Shown here: in pieces, positions 16,833 through 25,506 of the stretch
Position numbering within the stretch: the first letter of the stretch is position 1
How the letters are laid out: the number at the start of each line of letters is the position of its first letter
Assembly: GCA_944326545.1 (NCBI GenBank)
Contig: CALVEH010000004.1
Coordinates: forward strand, 124,001-188,000
Source: Candidatus Gastranaerophilales bacterium
Lineage (GTDB): Bacteria; Cyanobacteriota; Vampirovibrionia; Gastranaerophilales; Gastranaerophilaceae
Reading direction: 5' to 3'
DNA length: 64,000 nucleotides
Translations under genes and position numbers: made by a program
Notes under the pieces: model-generated
The model's database searches: none
What the model was told of the DNA's origin: nothing
The model's input: the letters and a program-made list of their open reading frames with translations, nothing else

Positions 16833-17474
16833 ATGAGTAAATTCAATTTGTTAGCATACATTCTGCCTCCGGAAGAAAAAGTTTTTTATTCACTTTTTGA
16901 AGAAAGTGCACAAGTTTGTCACGATGTAGCAACTTTATATAAAGATATAGTAACAAGTGCTTTGACTGATGAACATGTAATTAATGCCAAAAGATTGAAA
17001 CACAAAAGCAATGATTTATTAAAAGAAACTTTACACCAACTGAATGTTACTTTGATTACTCCTATCGATAGAGAAGATATTCAGTCTATTGCTTCTTTAC
17101 TCAATAAAATTACTAAAAGAATTGTTAAAGCTTCATTAAACCTTAAAGTTTACAGACTTGGTACTTTTACGGAAAACATGCAAAAACAGGCTGAAACTTT
17201 GTACCAAGCGACAGAAGAATTAAAAATTATTATTCACAACTTTAAAAAATCAAGTTCTATAAAAGAAATGACAGAAACTAACCTTAAGATGAAAGAAATT
17301 GAATCTTATGGGGATGAAATCCACTATCATGCAATCGATGAGCTTTTCTCAGGCAAATATGATGCACTAACAGTTATCAAGTTGAGAGATATCCATAAAG
17401 ATATTGAAAATGCTTTAGATAGCTGTTTTTCTGTATCAGATGCTGTAGTTAACGTTGTATTAAAACAAAGTTAA
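16833..17474 (+). CDS. DUF47 / PhoU-like phosphate transport accessory protein
   Basis: 213 residues from ATG 16833, chosen for AAAGGA upstream and because the family begins near this point. All helical, with the PF01865-type pattern: EEKVFYSLFEESAQ, KHKSNDLLKETLHQLNVTLITPIDREDI, and a closing DIHKDIENALDSCFSVSDAV. Proteins of this family are typically encoded with, and modulate, low-affinity Pit phosphate transporters. The Pit gene follows 38 bases later, which confirms the pairing. Confidence 0.88.
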   Translation: MSKFNLLAYILPPEEKVFYSLFEESAQVCHDVATLYKDIVTSALTDEHVINAKRLKHKSNDLLKETLHQLNVTLITPIDREDIQSIASLLNKITKRIVKASLNLKVYRLGTFTENMQKQAETLYQATEELKIIIHNFKKSSSIKEMTETNLKMKEIESYGDEIHYHAIDELFSGKYDALTVIKLRDIHKDIENALDSCFSVSDAVVNVVLKQS

Positions 17475-17512
17475 CGGTTTTTAGTCGGATTAGTCGAGAG
17501 AAAGAGAATTAT

Positions 17513-18526
17513 ATGACAGTTTCAATAGTATTGTTAGTTCTTGTAATAGTCGGAGCGCTGGTATTTGAATATATTAACGGATTCCATGATGCGGCTAATG
17601 CTATTGCAACGGTAGTTTCTACTAAAGTTCTTACACCAAGACAGGCTGTTGTATATGGTGCGGTGTTGGAATTTACGGGTGCATTAACCGGTACTCACGT
17701 AGCTAAAACTATCGGGGCAGGTATCATTGATCCTTCTACAATTACATTGCACGTTATATTCTGTGCTTTGTGTGCAGCTATTATTTGGAACTTGATAACT
17801 TGGTTTTTTGGTTTACCTTCAAGTTCTTCCCACGCATTGATTGGCGGTTTGATTGGTGCGGCTGTTGTTAACGCAGGTTGGGGTTGTGTTAGATTTTTGG
17901 AATTAGCTGATAAGGTTATTGCTCCAATGTTTATGGCTCCTTTAATTGGGTTTTTCACAGGTTTAATTGTTATGGCAATTCTTTTAAGAATTTTTTATAA
18001 AGCAAATCCAGACAAAATAAACAGAAGATTTAGAAGATGCCAAATATTTTCTGCTGGTTTAATGGCATTAAGCCACGGTTCAAACGATGCTCAAAAGACA
18101 ATGGGTATTATTACTCTTGCACTTTTGGCCGGTGGAATTTTAAAAGGCGGTTCTGACGGTTCGTTTGAGATACCTATATATGTAATTCTTGCTTGTGCAA
18201 CTGTTATGTGTTGCGGTGTTATGTCAGGCGGTTGGAAAATTATTAAAACTATGGGTAGCAAGATTATTAAATTAAAACCGATTAACGGCTTTGCTGCAGA
18301 ATCTTCAGCTGCTTCAATTATCTTGTTAGCTTCTCATTTTGGTGTACCTTTAAGTACAACTCACGTAATCTCTACTGCTATTATGGGTGTTGGTACAACT
18401 TATAAAGCACATGCGGTAAAATGGGGCGTTATCGGAAACATCGTATGGGCTTGGGTTTTAACAATACCTGTTTGTATAATGATTTCCGGAACAATCTTTG
18501 CGTTGTATAAATTCTTTATTTTATAA
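17513..18526 (+). CDS. pit: Inorganic phosphate transporter, PiT family
   Basis: 337 residues and about ten membrane segments. The two inverted PiT signature repeats are visible: FEYINGFHDAANAIATVVSTK near residue 20 and LMALSHGSNDAQKTMGIITLAL near residue 185. SSSHALIGGLIGAA and LSTTHVISTAIMGVG are the second conserved pair. It moves phosphate across the inner membrane with a coupled cation (H+ or Na+). It forms an operon with the DUF47 gene upstream. ATG 17513 is preceded by AAAGAGAA. Confidence 0.94.
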   Translation: MTVSIVLLVLVIVGALVFEYINGFHDAANAIATVVSTKVLTPRQAVVYGAVLEFTGALTGTHVAKTIGAGIIDPSTITLHVIFCALCAAIIWNLITWFFGLPSSSSHALIGGLIGAAVVNAGWGCVRFLELADKVIAPMFMAPLIGFFTGLIVMAILLRIFYKANPDKINRRFRRCQIFSAGLMALSHGSNDAQKTMGIITLALLAGGILKGGSDGSFEIPIYVILACATVMCCGVMSGGWKIIKTMGSKIIKLKPINGFAAESSAASIILLASHFGVPLSTTHVISTAIMGVGTTYKAHAVKWGVIGNIVWAWVLTIPVCIMISGTIFALYKFFIL

Positions 18527-18528
18527 AA

Positions 18529-18756
18529 TTACTCATCAAACCCGTAAAGAGATACTCTGATATCAGCGAGTTTGTGTTTAACAGTTTTTAGTTTTGTTTT
18601 TAGTATATGTGATAAAGCAAGTATATCTTGCTTTTTCACATTGTCATTATCTAAATCAAGGTAATACAGTATGTTTGCAATACTCGAGCAGTCTGAAATT
18701 TCTCCTGAAAGTGAGGAGAGTTCTTTTCTTGTATTGATTTTTTTTGTCTGAAACAT
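18529..18756 (-). CDS. Small helical protein of unknown function
   Basis: 75 residues, helical and charged, with no recognised domain. AAAGG lies 8 bases before the ATG, which supports translation. It ends 2 bases from the pit stop, convergent with it. The pattern of two helices around LYYLDLDNDNVKKQD could form a small helical bundle. No partner is obvious. Confidence 0.55.
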   Translation of the reverse strand: MFQTKKINTRKELSSLSGEISDCSSIANILYYLDLDNDNVKKQDILALSHILKTKLKTVKHKLADIRVSLYGFDE

Positions 18757-18902
18757 CGATGTACCTTTATTAAGTTATTTGAATTTCTGATAGCATTTTT
18801 ATACTATTTATAGTCGTTTTACGCTGATATTTTACGATTAATCTTAATTAATGTCAACTATCCTGCAAAAAGATAGAATAATAGCATTAAAGGGAGAAGT
18901 AT

Positions 18903-19109
18903 ATGACTATTAGAAATAAAATTAAGGCGTTGCTTGCCAGTGAAGATTTAACTATGAAAGCTGTTGCTCAGGAGCTTTCCAAAAGAAAGAATAAAAAAAT
19001 TACCCTTGATACAATATCTAAAAAACTTGTTAAAGATACTATAAAATATAGAGAAGTTGAAGAAATATTAGATGTTTTAGGATATAAAATTACAATAGAA
19101 AAAATTTAA
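18903..19109 (+). CDS. Small helix-turn-helix protein
   Basis: 68 residues. TMKAVAQELSKRKNKKITLDTISKKLVKDTIKYREVEEILDVLGYKI reads as a Cro/XRE-type fold: helix, turn, recognition helix, then two short helices. It probably binds DNA as a dimer. AAGGGAGA precedes ATG 18903. The 146 bases upstream are AT-rich. It is one of at least six small HTH genes in this window, none with an obvious adjacent target except itself. Confidence 0.65.
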   Translation: MTIRNKIKALLASEDLTMKAVAQELSKRKNKKITLDTISKKLVKDTIKYREVEEILDVLGYKITIEKI

Positions 19110-19216
19110 GGCTAACTCATTCAGTGGGCTTGAATATTTATTTTAAAGTGATTTAATTAGCATGCAAATGCGAATTCTCTGCATTATTGTTTTTTATTTT
19201 AACAAGGATATGTCTA

Positions 19217-20278
19217 ATGCCAATATTACCCGTTTCTTCATTCAAAAGCGGTGCTAAAGTTTTTGGAAAATACCTCGATCAGCCTGCGTTGGTTGAAAAA
19301 TTATATGACGCGATGCCTGCTGTATTAACAGGGACTGCCGTTGGATACGGTATGTATGACACAATGCAGGCTCCAAAAGAACAACGAAAAAAAAGAGCCG
19401 TAAAAAACGCTTCTGTACTTGGCTTTACAGTTGCGTCTGCGTTGCTTGCAACAAGAGGGCTAAAGATAAAAGGCAAACAAATTTTTGAAGGTATTATTGA
19501 GTTGCCGGAAAAGGATAGCGAAGGTTTAAAAGAAGTTTTTGCAAAACCGTTAAGCCAAAAAGCAAAAGCAATGGTTGAAAGAGTTGCGGAAGATAAAGTT
19601 CTTAAATTTAAAGAAGTAAAAGAACTTATGCAAGAATTTAAAAACAACTTAAAAGATGAAAATCTTGTATCAAAAGTTATTCCTGATGCAGAAAGCGAAG
19701 CACCTTTTGCCGATTTGTTAAAGCTTTCTTGGCTTGGATTAATACCTGTGTTAGGCGGTATAGCAGGCGGTGTTGTCGGGGATAAACTTGTTAAAGACGA
19801 TTGGAAAAAACAGTTTCCTGACAAGGTAAAAGAAGGCACTTATCAATATCTTAATAACATTGCTTTATGTAATGTTGGGGCAGGTCTTGGTGCTTTAACA
19901 ATGAATGTATTGAATGTTAAATCTAAAACAGCCAGATTTGTTGCAATGATGACCGGTGTTTTGGGGGTTGGTCTTGTAGCCGGTAGTGCTATAGCCAACT
20001 TTATCGGTAAAAATTACATTAATCCTTTGTTTGATAAAAATAAAAAGGTTGAACACAAATCTTTTAAAGACATGGTTAAAAATCTCAATTCCGAAAGACA
20101 TCCTGAAGCATTAGACGTAAGTTTGCATCTTGATGATGTAGCTTCTGTCGGTTTTGTGTCGGGTTTAAAATGGATTGGCCCTGTTTTGCCGATGTTGTAC
20201 TCAGTTTCTGCTTACAGAGCCGGTATAGGCTATCGTAACGGGCGTGTTGAACCTTCAAAAACAGAAAAAGTTAACTAA
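19217..20278 (+). CDS. Hydrophobic protein of unknown function, several membrane segments
   Basis: 353 residues from ATG 19217, chosen because AAGGA at 19204-19208 lies 8 bases before it. Hydrophobic stretches (VLTGTAVGYGMYD, LGFTVASALLATRG, LSWLGLIPVLGGIAGGVVGD, NVGAGLGALTMN, MTGVLGVGLVAGSAIANFIG, WIGPVLPMLYSVSAYRAGI) are Gly/Ala-rich and suggest four to six membrane helices, with a soluble helical region at about 90-170. The start PVSSFKSGAKVFG loosely recalls the FKG motif seen elsewhere here. I do not recognise the family. Confidence 0.6.
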   Translation: MPILPVSSFKSGAKVFGKYLDQPALVEKLYDAMPAVLTGTAVGYGMYDTMQAPKEQRKKRAVKNASVLGFTVASALLATRGLKIKGKQIFEGIIELPEKDSEGLKEVFAKPLSQKAKAMVERVAEDKVLKFKEVKELMQEFKNNLKDENLVSKVIPDAESEAPFADLLKLSWLGLIPVLGGIAGGVVGDKLVKDDWKKQFPDKVKEGTYQYLNNIALCNVGAGLGALTMNVLNVKSKTARFVAMMTGVLGVGLVAGSAIANFIGKNYINPLFDKNKKVEHKSFKDMVKNLNSERHPEALDVSLHLDDVASVGFVSGLKWIGPVLPMLYSVSAYRAGIGYRNGRVEPSKTEKVN

Positions 20279-20412
20279 TTAAAACTCTCGTATAGTATTT
20301 TTTATAAAAGTATTAAGTTTTTTAAACAAAAGTATAAAATTTGCTGTTTTGCTATAAAGTTTTTGCTCGTGCATGCCGATAATAAATGTACGGAAGTTAA
20401 TAGGATACAGCC

Positions 20413-21666
20413 ATGACAAAAGAGAATTATAACAAAGAAGAAAACGGAGTATCGGTCTTTTCAAGAAGTGCAGAGCTATTGGGCGAAGATCCGTTAGAGG
20501 AGATTTTTGCGCTTAATTTAGGAGATTTTTTAACAGAACATTTGATATCCGAAGAACTTGCACAAAAGATTAAACAACATGATTCTAAAGATAAATCAGA
20601 GAGTTTGAAAAAACAGCTTAAAGAGCTTATTTCTATTTATTCAATAAATAACACTCTTAGTGTGCTTGGTTTTACTAATAAAGAAGATTATGTTATCTAC
20701 AATTCTATTGCCAAAACAATTGTGCAGATGATTGATGCAAAAGAGTGCCATATTTTTCTTGCAAATGAATATGCAATAGGTATGGAAAACGATTCTACAG
20801 GCATAGTTCTTGTTGGTTCGTCAATAAATCCTGATGAAGTTATTGATTGTGACAATCCTTCTTTAATAAGGCTTCCAATGCACTATGGCACAGAAAATAC
20901 AGGTTTGATAATGCTTTTGCCTCAAGAAGGTAAAGAAATTTCTGAGGAATTTATAAAACTGATAAAAGTTACCTCAAGACTTTTTGCAATATCTATGATT
21001 TTGCAAAAGCTTACTGATGAAACTTCTAAAGCAATGGAAGACGAAGGTGTAACAAGTTCAGAACTCCAACATTATCGTGCGGAATTGACTGCTGTTATCG
21101 GTGATTTGGGTGAAGAACAACAAAACTTTGTTGAAATGCTGGCAAAAGCAGTTGATGCTAAGAGCGAATATCATAATAACCACTCTCAACGTGTTGCAGA
21201 TATGGCTAAAATGATATGCGAGTATCTTGGTTTGAATGAAAAAACAAAAGATTTGATATATTATGCAGGTCTTTTACAGAATATTGGCAAAATTACTCTG
21301 CCTGAAGAGTTGTTTAATAAAAAAGAAAAACTTTCCAAAGAAGATTGGGATGCTTTACAAAACCACCCTAATGTCGGTGTAAGTTTGCTTATGAGTATTA
21401 ACTTCCTCTCTGAAGTTATTCCTTATATCCACTACCACAAAGAACGATGGGATGGTCGAGGTGAGCCGGAAGGTTTGCGCGGATATAGTATTCCGCTCGG
21501 CTCAAGAATCATTGCGCTTGCTGATGCTTATTGCGCTTTGACAGAAAACAGACCATACCGTGATGCGATGAGCGAAGAAAAAGCTTTGCAGATTGTTAAA
21601 GAAGAATCTGAAAGCAAATGGGATCCTGCTCTGGTTAATGCATTGGAATGTTTGCTTTCCAGATAA
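20413..21666 (+). CDS. GAF + degenerate HD-GYP domain protein
   Basis: 417 residues: a helical start, a GAF-like sensor (about 95-200) and an HD-GYP domain (about 235-415). HD-GYP enzymes normally hydrolyse cyclic di-GMP with a di- or tri-iron centre. Here the family frame is intact (NNHSQRVADMA with H257, NHPNVGVSLL with H318, HYHKERWDGRG, IALADAYCALT), but the HD pair is Q289-N290 and GYP is G-E-P at 350-352. It is therefore probably not a phosphodiesterase and may act as a sensor or partner-binding protein. TAGGA precedes ATG 20413. Confidence 0.82.
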   Translation: MTKENYNKEENGVSVFSRSAELLGEDPLEEIFALNLGDFLTEHLISEELAQKIKQHDSKDKSESLKKQLKELISIYSINNTLSVLGFTNKEDYVIYNSIAKTIVQMIDAKECHIFLANEYAIGMENDSTGIVLVGSSINPDEVIDCDNPSLIRLPMHYGTENTGLIMLLPQEGKEISEEFIKLIKVTSRLFAISMILQKLTDETSKAMEDEGVTSSELQHYRAELTAVIGDLGEEQQNFVEMLAKAVDAKSEYHNNHSQRVADMAKMICEYLGLNEKTKDLIYYAGLLQNIGKITLPEELFNKKEKLSKEDWDALQNHPNVGVSLLMSINFLSEVIPYIHYHKERWDGRGEPEGLRGYSIPLGSRIIALADAYCALTENRPYRDAMSEEKALQIVKEESESKWDPALVNALECLLSR

Positions 21667-21693
21667 GGTATCTCTGTTAGAGATGAGCAAAAA

Positions 21694-22464
21694 ATGATAA
21701 AAAGAATTTTAGCAATAATACTTGTGCTTGTGTTGATTGCACCAATGAGTTCATTTGCTGCTGCCAAAAAAAAGAAGGTTAGCTATGTGAACTTAACATA
21801 CGAGACTGATGACAATTTTGTCATAAAATCTAAGCTTTATTATCCTAATCAAAAGGCATCAGTCTATCCTGTTGTCGTATTTTTACATTCAATAGGATAT
21901 TCAAGCGAGTATTGGGGAAATATAACTCAAGATTTTCTTAAATCAGGAATTGCGGTTTTGGCTGTTGATTTAAGAGGCCATGGGCAAAGTGTTTATGATT
22001 CCGATTTTAGAATCCGTTCTTGGAGATACTACTCAAACAGCCAATTTGCAAAATATCCTAAAGATATATCAGATATTTTAAAATATCTTGCAAGCAATTA
22101 TAAAGATATCTCAACAACAAAATACGCAATAATAGGTGCTGATATCGGGGCCAATACGGCTGTACTCGTTAGTGAAAAAATGGTAAATAAGCCTAAAGCT
22201 CTTGTTCTTATGTCACCGACAAGTACGTTTAAAGGGTTATATATCCCTATTTCTATGACAAATTTGGGTAAAATCCCAATAATGGCTATTGTCAGCAACA
22301 GAGATATTTATTCTAAAAAAGAAGCTACTACTTTGAAAAAATTTGCACAAGCAGAGTACAACCTCAAAATATATCCTGTTGGTGGAATGGGAATGTTAAT
22401 GCTTAAATCAAACCCTTCTATGAGCAAAGATATTTTAAATTGGGTTTTGCCAAAAATTAAATAG
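21694..22464 (+). CDS. Exported alpha/beta-hydrolase-fold protein with altered active site
   Basis: 256 residues with a signal peptide (1-23, ending SSFAAAKK). Family landmarks are VVFLHSIGYS, VLAVDLRGHGQSV, and IIGADIGANTAVLVS, where the nucleophile position is D150 instead of Ser. Near the C-terminus, where the catalytic His is expected before a final helix, the sequence is PVGGMGMLMLK. It may thus be non-hydrolytic or use Asp as nucleophile. It starts 27 bases after the HD-GYP gene and is probably cotranscribed with it. Confidence 0.72.
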   Translation: MIKRILAIILVLVLIAPMSSFAAAKKKKVSYVNLTYETDDNFVIKSKLYYPNQKASVYPVVVFLHSIGYSSEYWGNITQDFLKSGIAVLAVDLRGHGQSVYDSDFRIRSWRYYSNSQFAKYPKDISDILKYLASNYKDISTTKYAIIGADIGANTAVLVSEKMVNKPKALVLMSPTSTFKGLYIPISMTNLGKIPIMAIVSNRDIYSKKEATTLKKFAQAEYNLKIYPVGGMGMLMLKSNPSMSKDILNWVLPKIK

Positions 22465-22498
22465 CAATTTTATTTTTTCACGCAATTTATAGTACGTG

Positions 22499-23653
22499 AT
22501 GAAAATAAATTCTAACTGCAATCTTAATTATAAAGTTCAAAACTCCGGATTGTCACAACAATCTTTTAGGGGGTATGATGCACGCCCGTTAAAGGCTGTT
22601 GTAATGACTGTTTGTGATGACCCTAATGCTTTTGATGTTGTAAAACAAGTTTCACAAATCGGTAAAAAAGACGGTTTTGAAGTTTATTTTGCTCATTCAT
22701 CAAATAAAATTTATCGTAGTTTGAATGCGATTAAAAAATTTTTTACCGAAAAATACGGTGGTTATTGCAAATGGGCACAAGATGTTTTTTGCGTGACGCC
22801 AAATAATACGGTTGTGTCTTCTCATTTTCCGGCAGATGAAGAATTGGCTGTTCTAACTTCTAAATTTTTGAATAAAAAATATCAAAAACTTGACGATATG
22901 ATAGAAGGCGGTAATAAATTTTTTGTTAAAAACGGTGACAAACAAGAACTTTTGCTTGGAAGCAATGAAAAATCTCTCGGTGATGTTGTTTTTTTAAAAA
23001 AGATGTACGGAGTGTCAGATGTACATTTTATTCCACAAGTTGATTATCATCTCGATTTGTTTATTCGTCCGTTAAAGAACAAGCAGGTTTTAGTTGCTGA
23101 TGACAAATTGATGATTAAAGAGTTAAAAAATGCTTTATCAAATATAGAAAAATGTAAAAAGTCTCTATCGGATACCAAAGAAATACAAAAATTGGAAGAA
23201 ACCAAAAATGAGATAGAAAAAGTTTTAAAAGATTTTAAAAACGAAGTAAAAATCTCTCAAAATCCTACTGCTGATGAGGTTTCAGAATCATTGCAAAAAG
23301 CAGGTTATGAGCCTGTCAGAGTTCCCGGCAGACTTTATTATGTAATTCCTAACAAAGGGTCTGATGATTTAGTTTCTCAGCTAAATTATCTTAATGCAGT
23401 TGTACACGAAAAAAGTGACGGTACATTAACTTTTATAACTAACAAATCAGCTCTTAATGAAAAATGTCATATTACTCCTGAGATTTCTGAAAAAATCGGT
23501 TTTGATTTTGAAAAAGTTTTTGTTAAATACTTAAAACCCTATATTAAAGCTGATGATGTGCATTTTATTTCCGGAAAAGAAAACTATGTTGCTAAAGTTT
23601 TAGAAAACCAAAGCGGAGGTATACATTGTTTGTGTACAGAAATTCCTCGATAA
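22499..23653 (+). CDS. Guanidine-modifying superfamily protein (PAD / agmatine deiminase-like)
   Basis: 384 residues from ATG 22499. The superfamily's active-site map is visible in order: KWAQDVF with D95, IEGGNKF (136-139), DYHLDLFIRPL with H184 and D186, an Asn-bearing SQLNYLNAVV (about 293-302), and GGIHCLCTE with C377. These match the Asp, His, Asp and nucleophilic Cys of peptidylarginine and agmatine deiminases. A helical insert, rich in Lys/Glu, lies at about 205-255. The first 25 residues end in QQSFRGYD, not a signal peptide. TATAGT at 22488-22493 lies 5 bases before the ATG with no ribosome site, so the mRNA may be leaderless. The substrate is unknown: protein arginine, agmatine or free arginine. 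Confidence 0.7.
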   Translation: MKINSNCNLNYKVQNSGLSQQSFRGYDARPLKAVVMTVCDDPNAFDVVKQVSQIGKKDGFEVYFAHSSNKIYRSLNAIKKFFTEKYGGYCKWAQDVFCVTPNNTVVSSHFPADEELAVLTSKFLNKKYQKLDDMIEGGNKFFVKNGDKQELLLGSNEKSLGDVVFLKKMYGVSDVHFIPQVDYHLDLFIRPLKNKQVLVADDKLMIKELKNALSNIEKCKKSLSDTKEIQKLEETKNEIEKVLKDFKNEVKISQNPTADEVSESLQKAGYEPVRVPGRLYYVIPNKGSDDLVSQLNYLNAVVHEKSDGTLTFITNKSALNEKCHITPEISEKIGFDFEKVFVKYLKPYIKADDVHFISGKENYVAKVLENQSGGIHCLCTEIPR

Positions 23654-23691
23654 AATCTTTGATACACATGACTTTTTGAAAAAAATCATTA

Positions 23692-23721
23692 ATTTAGAGG
23701 AGTAGATTTTATCCTCTAAAT
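23692..23721. other. Strong hairpin upstream of the flagellar operon
   Basis: ATTTAGAGGA (23692-23701) pairs perfectly with TCCTCTAAAT (23712-23721) around a 10-base loop. No T-run follows on the plus strand, so it is a weak terminator at best; it may instead be an operator or an mRNA 3' end. Confidence 0.5.
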
Positions 23722-23754
23722 GTATGAAAATTAACTGAAATCGTGCATTTGGAG

Positions 23755-23783
23755 TTAACTTCTACCGTAATTGATAGTATAAT
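23755..23783 (+). promoter_or_regulatory. Probable promoter of the flagellar operon
   Basis: TTAACT at 23755-23760, a 17-base spacer and TATAAT at 23778-23783, 26 bases before the fliF ATG. This looks like a housekeeping-type promoter rather than a sigma-28 or sigma-54 one. Confidence 0.5.
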
Positions 23784-23809
23784 CTAAATGAGGCAGGAAA
23801 AAACTATAG

Positions 23810-25438
23810 ATGGATTTTCAAAAGATACTCGAAAACAAGCCATTACTGTATGGGATAATAGGGGGACTCGTAGTCGTTCTTGCGCTGTTTATAACAGTTG
23901 GCATTGTTGTGTCTTCAAATAATTCAGGCGGTCCAAAAGCAGTCAAAGAAAAAGTTATAGACCAGCCTCTTGACCTTTTAACTACTGACAATCTTGGTAA
24001 AGCTATAGAAATACAGGCACTTCTTGCAAGAGAAGGTATTACTGTTGAAAGACGTGCTGACGGTCAAAAATCTGTTTTGTATTTGAGAAAATACACTATG
24101 ACTCAAAGAGACAGAGCTTTGCTTGCTATTGTTAAAAGCGGACTTGTTGACCAAAACATCGGGTTAGAAATTTTTGATAAAGGCGACTTTACTTCTACAA
24201 AAGAAGATAAAAGAATTCGTCTTACTCGTGCAATTAACGGTGAGTTATCTCGTTTAATCAGAAAAATTCCTCCTATAGAAAATGCCTCAGTATTTGTTTC
24301 TATTCCTGAACAGGTAATGTTTGAACAAGATCAAAAACCGATTACCGCAACAGTTCAAATCGTTATGCCAAGCGGTGAAAAGCTTGATAACATGAAGGTT
24401 AAAGCAATAAGAAACTTGTTGCTTGGTTCTGTAAACGGTTTGGAAGCAGAAAATATTTCTATTACAGATACAAACGGAAACGTTTATGATTCAATAGCAT
24501 CAGCTGATGATGATATGCTTGCAAAACTTGAAGAAAACGATCAGTATATGCAAGCAAAAGTTAAAACTCAGCTTGATAAATTAATCGGAAAAGGCAACTA
24601 TGCGGTTACTGTCAGCACATATTTAAGACAGTCACCAATGCAAAAAGATGCTATTGACTTTGACCCTACAAAGAAAACTTCTTTAACAGAACAAACATTC
24701 TCTGAAGGTTTGGGCGACCAGACAAGAGATACAAATAAAGGTATAAGTGCAGTTAGTGTTTACCTGCCAAACGGCTTGCCTGCCAACAATGCTGATTCTG
24801 CACAAAACAGAAGCTACTCAAGAACAGCAAGAGAATCTCAATACGGTGTACCAAAAGTACAAACAAGTGAGCTTGTTAAACCGGGTACTATTGAAGATAT
24901 CTCTATCGCAGTTACTCTCGAAGAAAGTGCAATTCCTGCCAATATGACACTTGAAGAGTTAAAGGTTCTAATTGCAAAAGCAGCTTCTCCTAAAGCAAAA
25001 CCTGAAAATGTAGAAATTGCATTCTCTGATTCTGTAGATCCATTCTTAGCAGGTGATAAACCTGAATCATTGCCAAAACCTGATTCTACAGGTAACCCAT
25101 GGTGGATTGCAATTGCCTTGATTTTAATAGGTCTTGGCGTTGGGCTTAAGTTCTTGTCTGATAGAGTTAAATCTGCTCAAGAAAAACAAAAAGAAGAAAT
25201 TGAAATGCTCAGAGAAAAAACAAAAGACCAAGAAAAACAAATCAGAGATGTTAACCTCAAAGCTGCAGAGCTTATCGAAAGACAAACTCAACTTGCGCAA
25301 GGTATGCTTGAACAAAAACAAAGAGCTCAATCTATACCTGAGTTAAACTCTACATTGTCTGATATAGCTGCTGAGCTTGAAGGTCTTGATAATGATGATG
25401 TTGCTGACCACGTTAAAAGCTGGATAGAACGCAATTAG
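23810..25438 (+). CDS. fliF: Flagellar MS-ring protein FliF
   Basis: 542 residues. A membrane segment at about 13-33 is followed by the ring-building region (DLLTTDNLGKAIEIQALLAREGI, LTRAINGELSRLIRKIPPIENASVFVSIPE), a beta-collar region, and a second membrane segment at about 427-446 (WWIAIALILIGLGVGLKF). The cytoplasmic tail ends with SDIAAELEGLDNDDVADHVKSWIE, the usual FliG-binding end. It forms the inner-membrane base of the flagellum and houses the export gate. It is the first gene of the operon. The family is normally 530-580 residues. Confidence 0.93.
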   Translation: MDFQKILENKPLLYGIIGGLVVVLALFITVGIVVSSNNSGGPKAVKEKVIDQPLDLLTTDNLGKAIEIQALLAREGITVERRADGQKSVLYLRKYTMTQRDRALLAIVKSGLVDQNIGLEIFDKGDFTSTKEDKRIRLTRAINGELSRLIRKIPPIENASVFVSIPEQVMFEQDQKPITATVQIVMPSGEKLDNMKVKAIRNLLLGSVNGLEAENISITDTNGNVYDSIASADDDMLAKLEENDQYMQAKVKTQLDKLIGKGNYAVTVSTYLRQSPMQKDAIDFDPTKKTSLTEQTFSEGLGDQTRDTNKGISAVSVYLPNGLPANNADSAQNRSYSRTARESQYGVPKVQTSELVKPGTIEDISIAVTLEESAIPANMTLEELKVLIAKAASPKAKPENVEIAFSDSVDPFLAGDKPESLPKPDSTGNPWWIAIALILIGLGVGLKFLSDRVKSAQEKQKEEIEMLREKTKDQEKQIRDVNLKAAELIERQTQLAQGMLEQKQRAQSIPELNSTLSDIAAELEGLDNDDVADHVKSWIERN

Positions 25439-25506
25439 TCAACAAAACAGATTTTAAAATACAAAAGTATTTAAAAAATTAAAACAACAAACAGGGGGAG
25501 AATAAA

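Noticed and set aside
19279-19839. 186-codon minus-strand frame opposite the membrane protein at 19217
   Set aside because: Ser/Phe-rich antisense translation without start signals; the plus frame has a proper ribosome site.
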